NCBI GenBank assembly: GCA_030323885.1
Contig: CM059186.1
Coordinates: 152,494,407-152,558,406 of the forward strand
Direction: 5' to 3'
Length of the DNA stretch: 64,000 nucleotides
Source: Branchipolynoe longqiensis
Taxonomy: Eukaryota > Annelida > Polychaeta > Phyllodocida > Polynoidae
The notes under the pieces were generated by a model that was given only the letters and a program-made list of their open reading frames with translations, did not search any database and was not told the DNA's origin. The stretch's first letter is position 1; the number at the start of each line of letters is the position of its first letter. Positions 32,094 to 42,461 of this stretch are shown here, piece by piece. The translations under genes were made by a program, and so were the position numbers.

Positions 32094-32848
32094 AGCCCCA
32101 GTCACACATACCAGGACGAGCCCCGGATTTTTAGCCGGACCACCCCTGGACCACCCCACCCGGACTGTCCTGGACAGCCCCGGGTAAAATTGCTATTTTG
32201 GTCGTTTTGGGGCTTGCAGTCACACCTACATGGTCTAGCCCCCGGTCTAGCCGGACCACCCCCGGACTACCTGGTATATCCATGGAGTAGTCATGGATCA
32301 GTCGCAGACTGGAAGTGGACCTGCCTCTGCTATATATATTCAAAAACGGGGCTCATCCTGGACTGATCCGTGGTAAACCGGGCTATCAGTGGCGATCCGT
32401 GGCTGATCCGTGCTCATCCGGGTCTTATCAGGGCAGTCCGGGAGTGGTCCATGGCTACGTCAGGGCTGGTCCAGCTTAAACCGTGGCTAAAACGTGGCTC
32501 ATCTGGGTTAAAAAACGCTTGGACAGCCCCGGACTGGCCTGGACACTACACGGACTACCACAGGTCCACCCCCGGACTACCCAGGACCACCCCCGGATTA
32601 CACCCGGATCATCCTGTATGATGCCGGATTGCAATATTCCCCGGACCACCCCGGATGTTTTAAACATTTAAAAACATTTGGGATGGACCGCGGATGAGGC
32701 CAGACCAGCCACTGATCACCAAGGATCACCAAGGATCACCAAGGACCAGCCACGGATGAGTCACAGATCATGCTGGATCGCCATGACCATGCCGGATCAC
32801 GGTTTGGGACTCGTCCAGACCCTGATCCGGGTAAGTGTGACTGGGGCT
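32094..32848 (+). mobile_element. Word-array TIR element E1 (CCGGAC words)
   Basis: The ends AGCCCCAGTCACACATACC and (inverted) AGCCCCAGTCACACTTACCC are flanked by TTA (32091-32093) and TAA (32849-32851). The interior is almost entirely degenerate CCGGACCACCCCCGGA, GATCCGTGGCTGATCC and ATCACCAAGG words. A second, internal GCAGTCACACCTACATG lies near 32215. No transposase is encoded, so it is non-autonomous. Confidence 0.9.
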
Positions 32849-33005
32849 TAAGTTCCTACTAAAATATATCCTTTAATTAATAACAGCATAATACAGCATT
32901 ATACTGCATATAATTGGGAATGATATTTTTTGTATATTTATTTTGCGAGTACTTCTAACCCCACCCCCAACACCGCGGCTTTCCTCGCAAAATGTTTTTT
33001 AGACA
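32849..33005 (+). repeat. Direct-repeat unit right of element E1
   Basis: Second copy of the 31916 unit, diverged by about 20%; E1 sits exactly at the unit boundary. Confidence 0.85.
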
Positions 33006-33607
33006 ATTTTATTGGACCCCAGTGTTTATTCACCTGGTTCTGCTGATCTCTGGTTAATGGGCAGTACCCATCTTCTAAGGTGTGCCAGAAGTCACCAGAC
33101 AGTGACGTCAGAGGTCAAGCAAGCACAGTCAGCGGGGGTGTAGGTGCTGATTGTTTACTTTATTGCCGTGGGCTGGGTTTTTGTGTGTGTATGGGTTTTT
33201 TTTGGTGTGTTTTCTAATTTGTTTTTGGTGATGGTGCTATTTTACTGCAAGAAGGGGGGGGGGTCTTACATTGTTATATTTATTTATGGTTTTGGTAGGA
33301 ATTCTCTTTTTTTTCTTTTTTTTTTAATTCAGCTTTTTCTTAGTTTTTTTTCTTATCATCTAACCATCTTGTTCTCAAAGGATAGGTGTGGTGGGAAGGG
33401 AATACCTGAGAAAGAGTTTTTGCAACATTGCCTGTGGTGCTTTGTGTATATTTTACTAGGTCTTTTCGTCAGGGTTACAGCTTTTATTACACTGCAAACG
33501 CCGAGCGGGGTCGTTTTCTGTGTCGTACAAGGTTTTCTAGATTGCCTTGCTAACAGTACTACTAGTGCCATTTGGTGGATACTACGTTCAATTTAGGCCA
33601 GAACTAA
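33006..33607. other. Unassigned segment; right end shared with 42895-43075
   Basis: 33470-33604 (TTTTATTACACTGC, CGTTTTCTGTGTCGTAC, CAATTTAGGCCAGAAC) is a diverged relative of 42900-43030. T- and G-rich low-complexity patches lie in 33185-33345. Confidence 0.45.
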
Positions 33608-34396
33608 AGCCCCAGTCACACATACCCGGATCAGGGGCCGGACGAGCCCCGGACCGCCATCCGGGGTGGTCCGGGGCGATCCGGGGCGATCCGTGGCTCG
33701 TCCGTGGCTCGTCTGTGGCGACCCCCCCTGATCCGGCCTGATCTGTGGCTCGTCCGGCACCGTCCGGGATCAGGGCCGGATGTTTTAAAATGTTTAAAAC
33801 ATCCGGGGCGGTCCGGGGGATTTTGCGATCCGGGCTCAATCCGGCATGATCCGGGGTGGTCCGGGGGTGGTCTGGGGGTGGTCTGGGGGTGGTCTGGGTA
33901 ATTCGGGGGTGGTCCGGGGTGGACCAGGGCTGTCCAGTGGGTGGTCCGGGGTCATCTTGAGCCACGGTTTGACCCGGACCATCCCCGGACTATCCAGGAC
34001 TACCCCCGGCCTAGCCACGGACCACTCCCGGACTGTCCGGGGGTGATCCGGGTTAGTCCGGGGGTGGTCCGGGGCAGTCCGGGGGGTGGTCCGGCCTCGT
34101 CCGGGTTAGTCAGGGGCCAGTCCGGCCCAGTCCGGGCTCGTCCAGGGCCGTTCCGGGGGCCATCCGGGGGTGGTCCGGGGCAGTCCGGGGTGGTCTGGGG
34201 CAGTCCGGGGCGGTCTCGGGTGGTCCGGGGCGGTCCGGCCTTTGGTCCGGGGCTCGTTCGGGAAGGTGTGACTGCGAGGCAAAAATCGATGAAAACAGTG
34301 ATTTTATCCGTGGCGGTCCGGGACAGTCCGGGCCGTTGGTCCGTGGGTGGTCCGGCTCAAAATCCGGGGCTCGTCCGGCTATGTGTGACTGGGGCT
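33608..34396 (-). mobile_element. Word-array TIR element E2, inverted relative to E1/E3
   Basis: AGCCCCAGTCACACATACCC at the left and its inverse at the right, flanked by TAA on both sides (33605-33607 and 34397-34399). Reading the complement gives the E1 order: GGACGAGCCCCGGATTTT near the end, then the internal CGCAGTCACACCT. The interior is GTCCGGGGTGGTCCGG-type words. Confidence 0.92.
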
Positions 34397-34399
34397 TAA

Positions 34400-34718
34400 A
34401 CTAGTCTAATACCTCATAATCTCTGTCTATGGAGATGGGAACTTACCTGTGTACGTGGCATTTCACCTGGGGCAGGGGAGTGCACCTCAATGCAATATAA
34501 ATTACACCAACTCCACCATTAATGTCGTTTCATTCAACGCTTTTACGTTATAACATCATTGAGGGAGAAAAGGGACTTGGCAATGGATCAAGGGTTTATT
34601 TCCACATTCAAGACCTTCTTTTAAAAGGTTTCACTTAACGTTGTTTCAGTTAGCGCCATGGTTTTCAGGGATCTAACCATGACGTTAATGGGGGAGGTAG
34701 TATATTGCTGCCCCTTAA
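34400..34718. other. Spacer with AACGTT/TTAGCG phased words
   Basis: ACCTGTGTACGTGGCATTT resembles 9686-9710. 34525-34690 contains TTCACTTAACGTTGTTTCAG-like words recalling a DNA transposon end, but I cannot place boundaries. Confidence 0.4.
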
Positions 34719-35064
34719 AGGTGCATAGACCGATGAAAACATCAAATTTTCAAAATGAATGCATTTTATCTCAATTTGATTCTACATATCTAACTTAGAT
34801 ATTGGTGGACTTATTAAATAATGTGTCACCACACAGAAGGGAATACTGAGGCAATTGAATGGAACCTGTTTCTGCAGAAGACTATGGTGTCAGAGTTTTG
34901 GCATGCTTGACAAAATTAACTTTGCATGGTTTCACTTAAAATGTCTCAAAAGTTAGCCACTTCAAATAAAAGTTAATTCAAGCTAAAGTAAGGTACATTA
35001 TAATTAAATGATCAACCTAATCTCAGAAAATGTCAGAAACTCAAAACCATCGGACTATGCAACT
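34719..35064 (+). mobile_element. MITE, GTTGCATAGTCCGATG family
   Basis: AGGTGCATAGACCGATGA starts at 34719 after TAA; CATCGGACTATGCAACT ends at 35064. 346 bp and well preserved internally. Confidence 0.9.
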
Positions 35065-35694
35065 TATAGAATAAGCTGCAACTCCAAAACAACCCTTTTA
35101 CTGCCTCAACCACCTCCCCGCCCCCTACTCACTCACACTCCGCCTCCGCCCCGCCCCCTACACGCAGTTTTGTGTGTTAACCAAACAAGCTAGTGTGAAT
35201 AAAATGGGAGCTATATTTTGCCTTCGGAGAGAGGAGACGGGGGTCGCTATTTGGCCCCTGTCCTATAGATTCTCAAGCACCCTTCACAGAGTCACACAGC
35301 ATTATGAATAACTGAGAAGCCCACTTCAACACCATCGGAACTTTCTTTGCTCCTCTCTACATCCCTCCCCTGCCTAATCATTGTATAATGACATCCCACC
35401 CACTGCTAAAATGCTCGGCTATTATAAAATCCGCCCAACACCTATACCTCCTCTTCCATAGGAATGTAAACCATAGCTACCCATGCTTTCTACATTAATT
35501 AACCTACTATACTGATTATTTCTGCTTCATAACCACCAGTGTAGAGGATGTAGAGCAAATAATTAAGTACTATTTTTAACCTGTGCTGTGCATGGGGTAA
35601 AGCTAGGCTATGCATCAATCCCTGGACCAATATATGTGTTGAACTATCATTATATATATATATTCATGGTCTCTGACTATAGAGAGAGAGGACC
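35065..35694. other. Unassigned spacer
   Basis: C-rich 35095-35165 and a short TA run near 35653. No gene recognised. Confidence 0.4.
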
Positions 35695-36215
35695 AGACGG
35701 GATGGCCGAATGAGTTAGAGCACCCGTCTCCCGTGCTGGTAGATCATGGGTTTGAACCCTGGTCGAGTCAAACCAATGACTTAAAAATGTATACTTGTCA
35801 CTTCCTAGCCAGGCGCTCGGCATTATTAGGAGAGGTCAAGGACTGGTTTGACTCGACCAGGATTCGAGTTAGAGCGTCCGTCTCCCGTGTTGGTAGATCG
35901 TGGGGTTGTGAGTTTGAATCCTGGTCGAGTCAAACCAATGACTTTAAAATTGATACTTGTTGCTTCCTAGTCTGGCGCTTGGCATTATTAGGATAGGGCA
36001 GGGACTGGTTGGCTCAGTGTCAGGATAATGTGACTGAGTGGGATATCAGGTCATGGTGCTGGCGGCCTGGTTTCCCAGTGGGACAGCACTATAAAGTTGC
36101 CATGAGTGCACACTGTCACAAGTCGGTACCCGTCCTAATATGACCTTAGATGTTGCTAGGACGTAAAACAACAAACAAACAAAAACAAACAAACACAGAC
36201 AAACAAACAAACTAT
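35695..36215 (+). mobile_element. SINE-A dimer (two heads, one body)
   Basis: A complete head with B box GTTTGAACCC reads into the body up to AAGGACTGGTT, then restarts inside a second head (GAGTTAGAGCGTCCGTCTCC, B box GTTTGAATCC) that continues through the full body to a long AAC-rich tail. The junction reads TTTGACTCGACCAGGATTCG, which is a short inverted head piece. Confidence 0.85.
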
Positions 36216-36578
36216 ATTCAGAGACTGTGTGTATATCTATTTTCTGTTATATTCCAGGCTCAAGCATGGTTCCATTTCAATATAGTGCCGCCATCTGGTG
36301 GAATCCATCTGTACCATTATATGGTAAATCATATCGGTGGTGCTCTCTAATGGTGGAGTTAACAACATCTGCGGTTACATGACTCAAAATGGATGCCACT
36401 CTGGTCGAAGTGACCAAATTTAGTTTTAAAAAACATCAAAATTCAAATGAAATGTGTATGGTATGCACAAAAATAACAAGCGATTAACAACTCATACATG
36501 TCAAAGCATCAGTGGAGTACGATGATGTGCATTGGCAACACCGCATTAACAGAGGAGTAGTGATCAGAACGATCCTAA
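36216..36578. other. Unassigned spacer
   Basis: No recognisable feature before the TAA target of E3. Confidence 0.4.
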
Positions 36579-37340
36579 AGCCCCAGTCACACATACCCGG
36601 ATGAGCCCCAGATTTTTAGCTGGACCCCCCCCGGACCCCCCCCCCCCCTCCAGACTGTCCCGGACAGCCCCGGATAAAAATCGCTATTTTGGTTGTTTTT
36701 GGGCTCGCAGTCACACCTACATGTTCTAGCCCCCGGTCAAGCCCCCGGTCTAGCCGGACCACCCCCGGACTACCCGGTGTATCCACGGAGTAGTCACGGA
36801 TCAGTCCTGGACTGGAAGTGGACTTGCTCCTGCTATATATATACAAAAACAGGGCGCATCCTGGACTGATCCGTGGTAAACCAGGCTATCCGTGGCGATC
36901 CGTGGCTGATCCGTGCTCAACCGGCTTGTCCGGGTCTTATCCGGGCAGTCTGGGGCTGGTCCTGGTTAAACCATGGCTAAAAAGTGGCTCATCAGGGTTA
37001 AAAAATGCCTGGGCAGCCCCGGACTGGCCCGGGCGCTACACGGACTATCCCCTGTCCACCCCCGGACTACCCGGACCACCCCCGAATTACACCCGGATCA
37101 TCCTGGATGATGCCAGATCGAGCCCGGATCACAATATTCCCCGGACCGCCCTGGATGTTTTAAAACATCCGGGGTGGAACCCGGATGAGGCCAGACCAGC
37201 CACGGATCACCAAGGATCACCAAGGATCACCAAGGACCAGCCATGGATGAGCCACAGATCACGCTGGATCGCCACGGACCACGCCGGATCACGGTCCGGG
37301 GCTCGTCCGGCCCCTGATCCGGGTAGGTGTGACTGAGGCT
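36579..37340 (+). mobile_element. Word-array TIR element E3
   Basis: AGCCCCAGTCACACATACCC at the left; the right end inverts to AGCCTCAGTCACACCTACCC. TAA flanks both sides (36576-36578, 37341-37343). Same order as E1, including GTTTTTGGGCTCGCAGTCAC near 36695-36715, GTTAAAAAATGCCTGGGCAG and three ATCACCAAGG words. Confidence 0.92.
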
Positions 37341-37343
37341 TAA

Positions 37344-37571
37344 AACTTAACCGCCGTTTGGTATTATATATAGATAATACTAATAGACAAAATCATATAA
37401 AGCAAAGTATGATATGCTCTCCGTTCTCATACAGCATCCCTTTATTTATACGTATCAAATAAATAACTGTATGACATGGATGACTGAGAGTGTGAGAGAC
37501 CAGTTTTTTGATGATGACAAATGATGCATTCTGTTGAATACAAATAGTTACAACAACAAAGTTGATGTTAA
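37344..37571. other. Unassigned spacer
   Basis: No feature recognised. Confidence 0.4.
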
Positions 37572-37695
37572 TATCAGATGGGATGGCTTGATCAGTCAAA
37601 ATGCTGACTTTACTTCGCTGTTGGGATCTCATGGGTTCGAACCCCGACCGAGCAAACCAATGACTAACAAATTGTATACTTGTTAGTTATTATAG
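37572..37695 (+). mobile_element. SINE-A, 5' part, split by a TIR element
   Basis: The head (GATGGGATGGC, B box GGTTCGAACCCC) runs to TATACTTGTTAGTTATTATAG, where the 1280-bp TIR element begins. The body resumes at 38976. Confidence 0.82.
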
Positions 37696-38975
37696 TAGGT
37701 ACTCCAAAGTGATTTCTATTTTCAACAGGTCAGTATTACATCTTATATATCTGTACAGATCTTTTAAATTGGATCTCAATGATATAAAAATCATTTAGAT
37801 CGATTGAATAGCTGCAAAGTTATGAGTGTTTAAAGATTGATTTTTTTGCCCCGATTTGTGCACATTTCCAAATTAGCCAAATCTTGGATTTTAGGGTCCC
37901 ACCTGGAAGCTATTTTGCATATGATCTGTCCAATATTAAAGAATCTCATTCTCTATAGTACAAATAAGAAACTCAATTTTTTACAGACCATCACTGTTAG
38001 TATTCTTTCTGAAATTTCATGTCAAACTTGCTAAATTCCTTAATTTCCAGCAACCACCAAAAATAAATTCAGTAAAATATAGAAAAATAGCATAACTCCC
38101 ATTCTAATTGTCCTATCACAGCAATCTTTATACCAAAATAACCAGAATCAAAAGCTCTACATGATGGCATAATTTTCTAACTGATCAGAGAAAGAAAGAC
38201 AATATTCAATTTTAGGCATCGCGAGCTGACAATAAAATTAAGAAAAATAGCATAACTCCCATTCTAATTGTCCGATCACTGCACTCTTTATACCAAAATA
38301 ACCAGAATTAAAAGCTCTACATGATGACATCATTTTCTAACTGATGAGAGAGAGAAAGAAAGACAACATTCACTTAAGCATCGCGAGCTGACAATAGCCA
38401 AATTCTTGCAGCAGTCACTTCTCAGACCATGCTTGATGCGCATGATATAAATCTCAACCAAATATTGTTCTGGTTAGGTAGAGGAAGACTTAAGCTTTCT
38501 GATGATATAATTTTCAAAACGATCCTGATCAATTTTCAATGAGGATTAATGTCTTAATGTTTTCACTCCTTCAGTTCAATCAAATATCCCACTCAGAAAC
38601 ACTCATGCTTGATATGCTAATGAAGCCTAGATTCTTCTCTATCTTTTATTGGTGGTTATTTTTAGCTCAGGTCAATGTACTCACCAAGCCATCAAGTTTA
38701 GGGAAGGGAGTAGCTCAGACTGGATGAAAACAAAATCGGCAAGCATGCTCAGAGCTGCTGATGGTACCCGCCAACAAGTGTCCATTGACTGTGATTTCTT
38801 TCATAATGATGATTAAAAATCAGACACCCTAAGAGGCAAAAGAACAAGCTTTAATTTGATATAATTTTTATTTCAAACCAAGCAGAATTAGTGGAGATTC
38901 AAGGCTTTTTAAAACGGTTAAAATGAGTCAAATTTTGCGCTGCGGACACCGTATACGCTGACTTTGGAGTACCTA
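37696..38975. mobile_element. 1280-bp TIR element with ATTATAG duplication
   Basis: TAGGTACTCCAAAGT at the left is matched by ACTTTGGAGTACCTA at the right, a perfect inverted pair over 15 bp. ATTATAG flanks both sides (37689-37695, 38976-38982). Inside, a 162-bp segment is tandemly duplicated. I see no transposase-like frame. A 7-bp duplication does not settle the superfamily. Confidence 0.85.
38079..38400. repeat. Tandem duplication, 162-bp unit, 2 copies
   Basis: GAAAAATAGCATAACTCCCA starts near 38082 and 38244, and CATCGCGAGCTGACAATA closes both units. Confidence 0.9.
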
Positions 38976-39140
38976 ATTATAGGCAATAATAGGATAAAGC
39001 AGAGACTGGTTTGATCAGTATCAGGATAATGTGACTGAGTGGGATACCTGGCCATGGTGCCCGAAGCCCGGTATCCCAGTCGGGCAGCACTATGAAGTCG
39101 ACATTAATGCTTACTGTGATAAATCCTGATATAATCTTAC
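38976..39140 (+). mobile_element. SINE-A, body half after the TIR insertion
   Basis: ATAATAGGATAAAGCAGAGA, GGATAATGTGACTGAGTGGG and CAGCACTATGAAGTCG continue the family from the point where 37695 stops. Confidence 0.8.
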
Positions 39141-39244
39141 ATGTGTGATATCAGTTTATCTCGGGGGTGGGGGTGGCAAAAACTCCAAAACCATTTGGAG
39201 TATGCAGGTTCAACGAAGAGCGCCCCATTGTTTCCAAGGGTTCA

Positions 39245-39597
39245 ATGACGGCTGGAGGTGTCGGGTGTGGATGTAGGGGTAGGGGAGGAGTCTGGTGTCT
39301 CACGGTTGGAGGGTGGAGGCTGTGGGAGGGGGGGGGGGGTCAGGTGTGGGTGTGGGTGTCGGGCGGAGCTTGGTGTCTCCCAAGTGGGGGCGGGTGTCAT
39401 GTGTGTGTTGCGGGGGGGGGGGGGGGGGGGGGGGGGGAGTCTGGTGTTTCTCGGGTGGGGGCTGATGTCATTTGTGTGCTGGGCGGGGGGGGGGGGGGGG
39501 GGGGGGGGGGGTGGAGGGCAGGTGTTGGAGGGGGTGATGGGCAGACTCTGGTGTCTCCCGGGTGGGGGCTGGTGTCAGGTTGTGTGTGGTGTGTGGT

Positions 39598-39628
<31 letters not shown>

Positions 39629-39690
39629 TGTCGGGAGTAGTGGGGGAGGGGTGTCGGGCGGAGTCTGTTGTCTCCCGGGTGTGTTTGGGA
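39245..39690. repeat. G-run array, about 90-115-bp unit, 5 copies
   Basis: GTCTGGTGTCTCCCGGGTGG and GGGGGCTGGTGTCA recur about five times, each followed by a G homopolymer of roughly 8 to 30 bases. The Gly-rich and Pro-rich frames are artefacts. Confidence 0.9.
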
Positions 39691-39760
39691 CGACAGTTTC
39701 CTGACGGGATGCATGGTTTATGAGGACCAGACACATTAAGCAGGATGGTGTGATGCACTG

Positions 39761-40634
39761 GGGCCGTATGCATGGGTTGGAGCTACGCGTAGCCGGTGCT
39801 ACACGCTAGCTCTGGGGTAGCTATCCGTGGCTAGGAGGGCCTTAGTGAATCAGGGCAAGCCATATGCACCAATGCCCAAACCGGGCTGGATAGCAAACCG
39901 TGTACTTATTTATAGATTTGGGAAATCCCTCTGAGCCTGTTCCCGGCGAGCACCGCTATTTGTTGGTCGATTCGACAATATTAATATCACCGCCGATGTA
40001 GCGGCAGCGTTAATATCGCCTTTATTGGTTCGAATTTGCAGTTAATTTGATCAAATATAACTTTTAGGGTATGTAATTCTGTTAAATATGATAGTATTTA
40101 ATAGATTTGGGCCTAATCGGTACCTAACACCGCCGGGCACCAGCTAGCCTTGTTATTGCTGAGCCTGTTCCCGGTGAGCACTGCTATTTGTTGGTCAATT
40201 CGACAATATTAATATCGCCGGGCACCAGCCAGTAGCTATTGCTGAGCCTGTTGCCGGCGAGCACTGCGGCGGGTGGCGGTGGCGGCGGTGATTTGTTTAG
40301 TTTACATTCGTCGATTCGACAATATGAATATTGCCACCGATGCGGTGGCGGCGTTAATATCGGTTCGAATTTAGGGTTAATTTGATAAAATTTCACTTAT
40401 TGAGTATGTAATTCTTTCAAATATGATAGCATTGAATAGATTGAGACCCACACACGTACACTACCCGGTCCGGGTAGCCCGTTTCCCCTGCTCTGAAAGT
40501 AGTTTAGCTTAGCCTTGGCTACAGTCAGCGGCTAGCGCTGGCACCGGTTGATGCATACGGATTTTCCACCATTAGCCGTGTGGAGCCAGCCAAACCGCGG
40601 TTACGGTCCTAACACCGGCTCATGCATACGGGCC
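39761..40634. mobile_element. 874-bp TIR element with CTG target duplication
   Basis: The left GGGCCGTATGCATGGG and the right (inverted) GGCCCGTATGCATGAGCC ends are inverted copies. CTG flanks both sides (39758-39760, 40635-40637). The interior has AGCTACGCGTAGCC-type words near the ends and a duplicated block (GAGCCTGTTCCCGG, TCGACAATATTAATATC, GCGGCGTTAATATCG). Confidence 0.82.
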
Positions 40635-40635
40635 C

Positions 40636-40715
40636 TGGTATGTGGCGGGAGGCTGGCTGCTGAGGTGTGATGCACTGGTGTGTGGCGGGAGGCTGGCTGC
40701 TGAGTAGTGTTCACA
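40636..40715. repeat. 38-bp tandem unit, host of the 874-bp element
   Basis: TGGCGGGAGGCTGGCTGCTG occurs at about 40643 and 40682, with GTGATGCACTGGTGTG between. The left flank of the element, GTGTGATGCACTG (39748-39760), is the same unit. Confidence 0.85.
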
Positions 40716-40766
40716 CCCATCATCTTCACACCGCGGCGCAGTATCGACTTGCGGCACTAGATCAGT

Positions 40767-41089
40767 AAAGCTTGTTTTATTTAACGACACCTCTAGAGAA
40801 CATTGATTTTCATGTCATCGGCTATTGGACGTCAAACATATGGTCATTCTGACATATTTCTTTGGAGGAAACCCACTACTCTTTCTGATAAGCAGCAAGG
40901 GGTCTTTTATATGCACTTTCCCACAGACAGGACAGCACATACCACAGTCTTTGATGAACCAGTTGTGGACCACTGGTTGGAATGGAAAATAGCCCAACCT
41001 GCAAATGGGTCCACTGAGCAGGATCGATACCGACACCTTCACAAGTGGACACTCTACCGCTTGAGCTATGCCCCGCTCCCGCACCTGAT
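40767..41089 (-). mobile_element. SINE-C, inverted, full length
   Basis: CTTGTTTTATTTAACGACAC to CGCTTGAGCTATGCCCCGC. Imperfect target-like flanks GATCAGTAAAG and GATCAATACAG lie at the two ends. Confidence 0.88.
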
Positions 41090-41204
41090 CAATACAGGCA
41101 GCACGCGATTCATCATTTTCAGTTAACAGCAACTGCCTCTTTTCTTACCTGACCCCCACCTTCACCCTCAACCACCCCCCACTCCACCCTCACCTTCAGT
41201 TTCT

Positions 41205-41450
41205 GGCTTATCCTATTAATGCTGACCACTAGGCTAGGTAGGTAGCGACAAGTATACATTTTGTAAGTCATTGGTTTGATTCGGTCGCGGTTCAAATCAA
41301 TGACCTCCCACACGGGAAGTCGGCCAGCGCTCTTACCAATTCGGCCATCCCTTCTGATAGGTTCCGATTTGATAATAACTCAACAGGGTATTAATCCCAC
41401 TACCTCCCGCACGGGAAGCAGACGCTCTATCAGCTGGACTTTCCTGACCA
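41205..41450 (-). mobile_element. SINE-A heads, inverted, partial
   Basis: Complement of head and early body (CTTATCCTATTAATGCTGAC, AATTCGGCCATCCCTTC). A second head-like CCTCCCGCACGGGAAGCAGA follows near 41402-41435. Confidence 0.65.
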
Positions 41451-41666
41451 GTCTACATACACACACGAGCTCATGCGTCATCCCGGACGGGGGCGTCTTC
41501 CGCTCTGCCTCGTTTTGACTGATCCCTATTCACGATTGACGGGAAGTGTGTGGAAATTACATCCAACCTGGCCTGCAGCTGTATAATGTTTAACAGCAGG
41601 AGGTTAACAATGCTCCATCCCTGTGAGTCATAGACACTGATAGTGGCAGTTTGCTTTTATATTGGC
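41451..41666. other. Unassigned spacer
   Basis: No feature recognised. Confidence 0.35.
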
Positions 41667-41785
41667 AGTGTCTCATCATGACTGGAGACTGGTTGGCTCC
41701 GTGTCATGATAATGTGACTGAGTGGGATATCGGGTCATGGTGTCGGGGGCCTGATTTACCAGTGGGGCAGCACTATAAAGTCGGA
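41667..41785 (+). mobile_element. SINE-A body fragment
   Basis: TGATAATGTGACTGAGTGGG and GGGGCAGCACTATAAAGTCG are readable. The tail is absent. Confidence 0.75.
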
Positions 41786-41807
41786 AACTGGAAACAGCTA
41801 TGATAGA

Positions 41808-42082
41808 GACCGGACGCGGTGGCCGAATCGGTAGAGTGCAGGCTTCCGGTGCGGAAGGTCGGGAGTTCGAATCCCGGTCGAGTCAAAACAATGACTTACA
41901 AAATGTATACTTGTCACTACCTACCTAACCTGGTGCTTAGCATTGCTACTACAAGGATATGGAAAGGACTGGTTAGCTCAGTGGCAGGATAATGTGATTG
42001 AGTGGGAAATCAGGTCATGGTCGTGGTCTCCCAGTGTGGCAGGACAATAAAGTCACTATGAGTGACTTTACAAGTCAGTACC
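41808..42082 (+). mobile_element. SINE-A, left arm of an inverted pair
   Basis: Complete head (GGACGCGGTGGCCGAATCGG, B box GTTCGAATCCC) and body up to AAGTCAGTACCCGTGC, where it joins the inverted partner with no spacer. Confidence 0.85.
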
Positions 42083-42290
42083 CGTGCTGCCCAACTGGGA
42101 AACCAGGCCGCTGGCACCATGACTCCATAGCCCACACAGTCACATTATCCTGACACTGTGCTAACCAGTCATTGTCCTATCCTATTAATGCCGAGCGTTA
42201 GGCTAGGTAGCGACAAGTATCAATTCTACAAGTCATTGGTTTGACTCGACCGGGTTTTGAACAAGCCCGTAAGGAGTCCCTACCCTACGC
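42083..42290 (-). mobile_element. SINE-A, right arm of the inverted pair
   Basis: TGCCCAACTGGGAAACCAGG, CACACAGTCACATTATCCTG and GTCATTGGTTTGACTCGACC are the complement of the family. The pair can form an intramolecular hairpin of about 200 bp with mismatches. Confidence 0.85.
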
Positions 42291-42461
42291 CACTGCAGAC
42301 AGCCATTAGTGCTAAATGACATTAATAGCCATACCTTAACCACAAATACCCCCAGACCATGACTGCACCCTAAATAATGCAGAAAGAATAAATTGCTTCA
42401 AACTATACTAGTCATATTGGATCATAATAATTGTGAATAAGCGAACTTGTTTTGCTCATGT

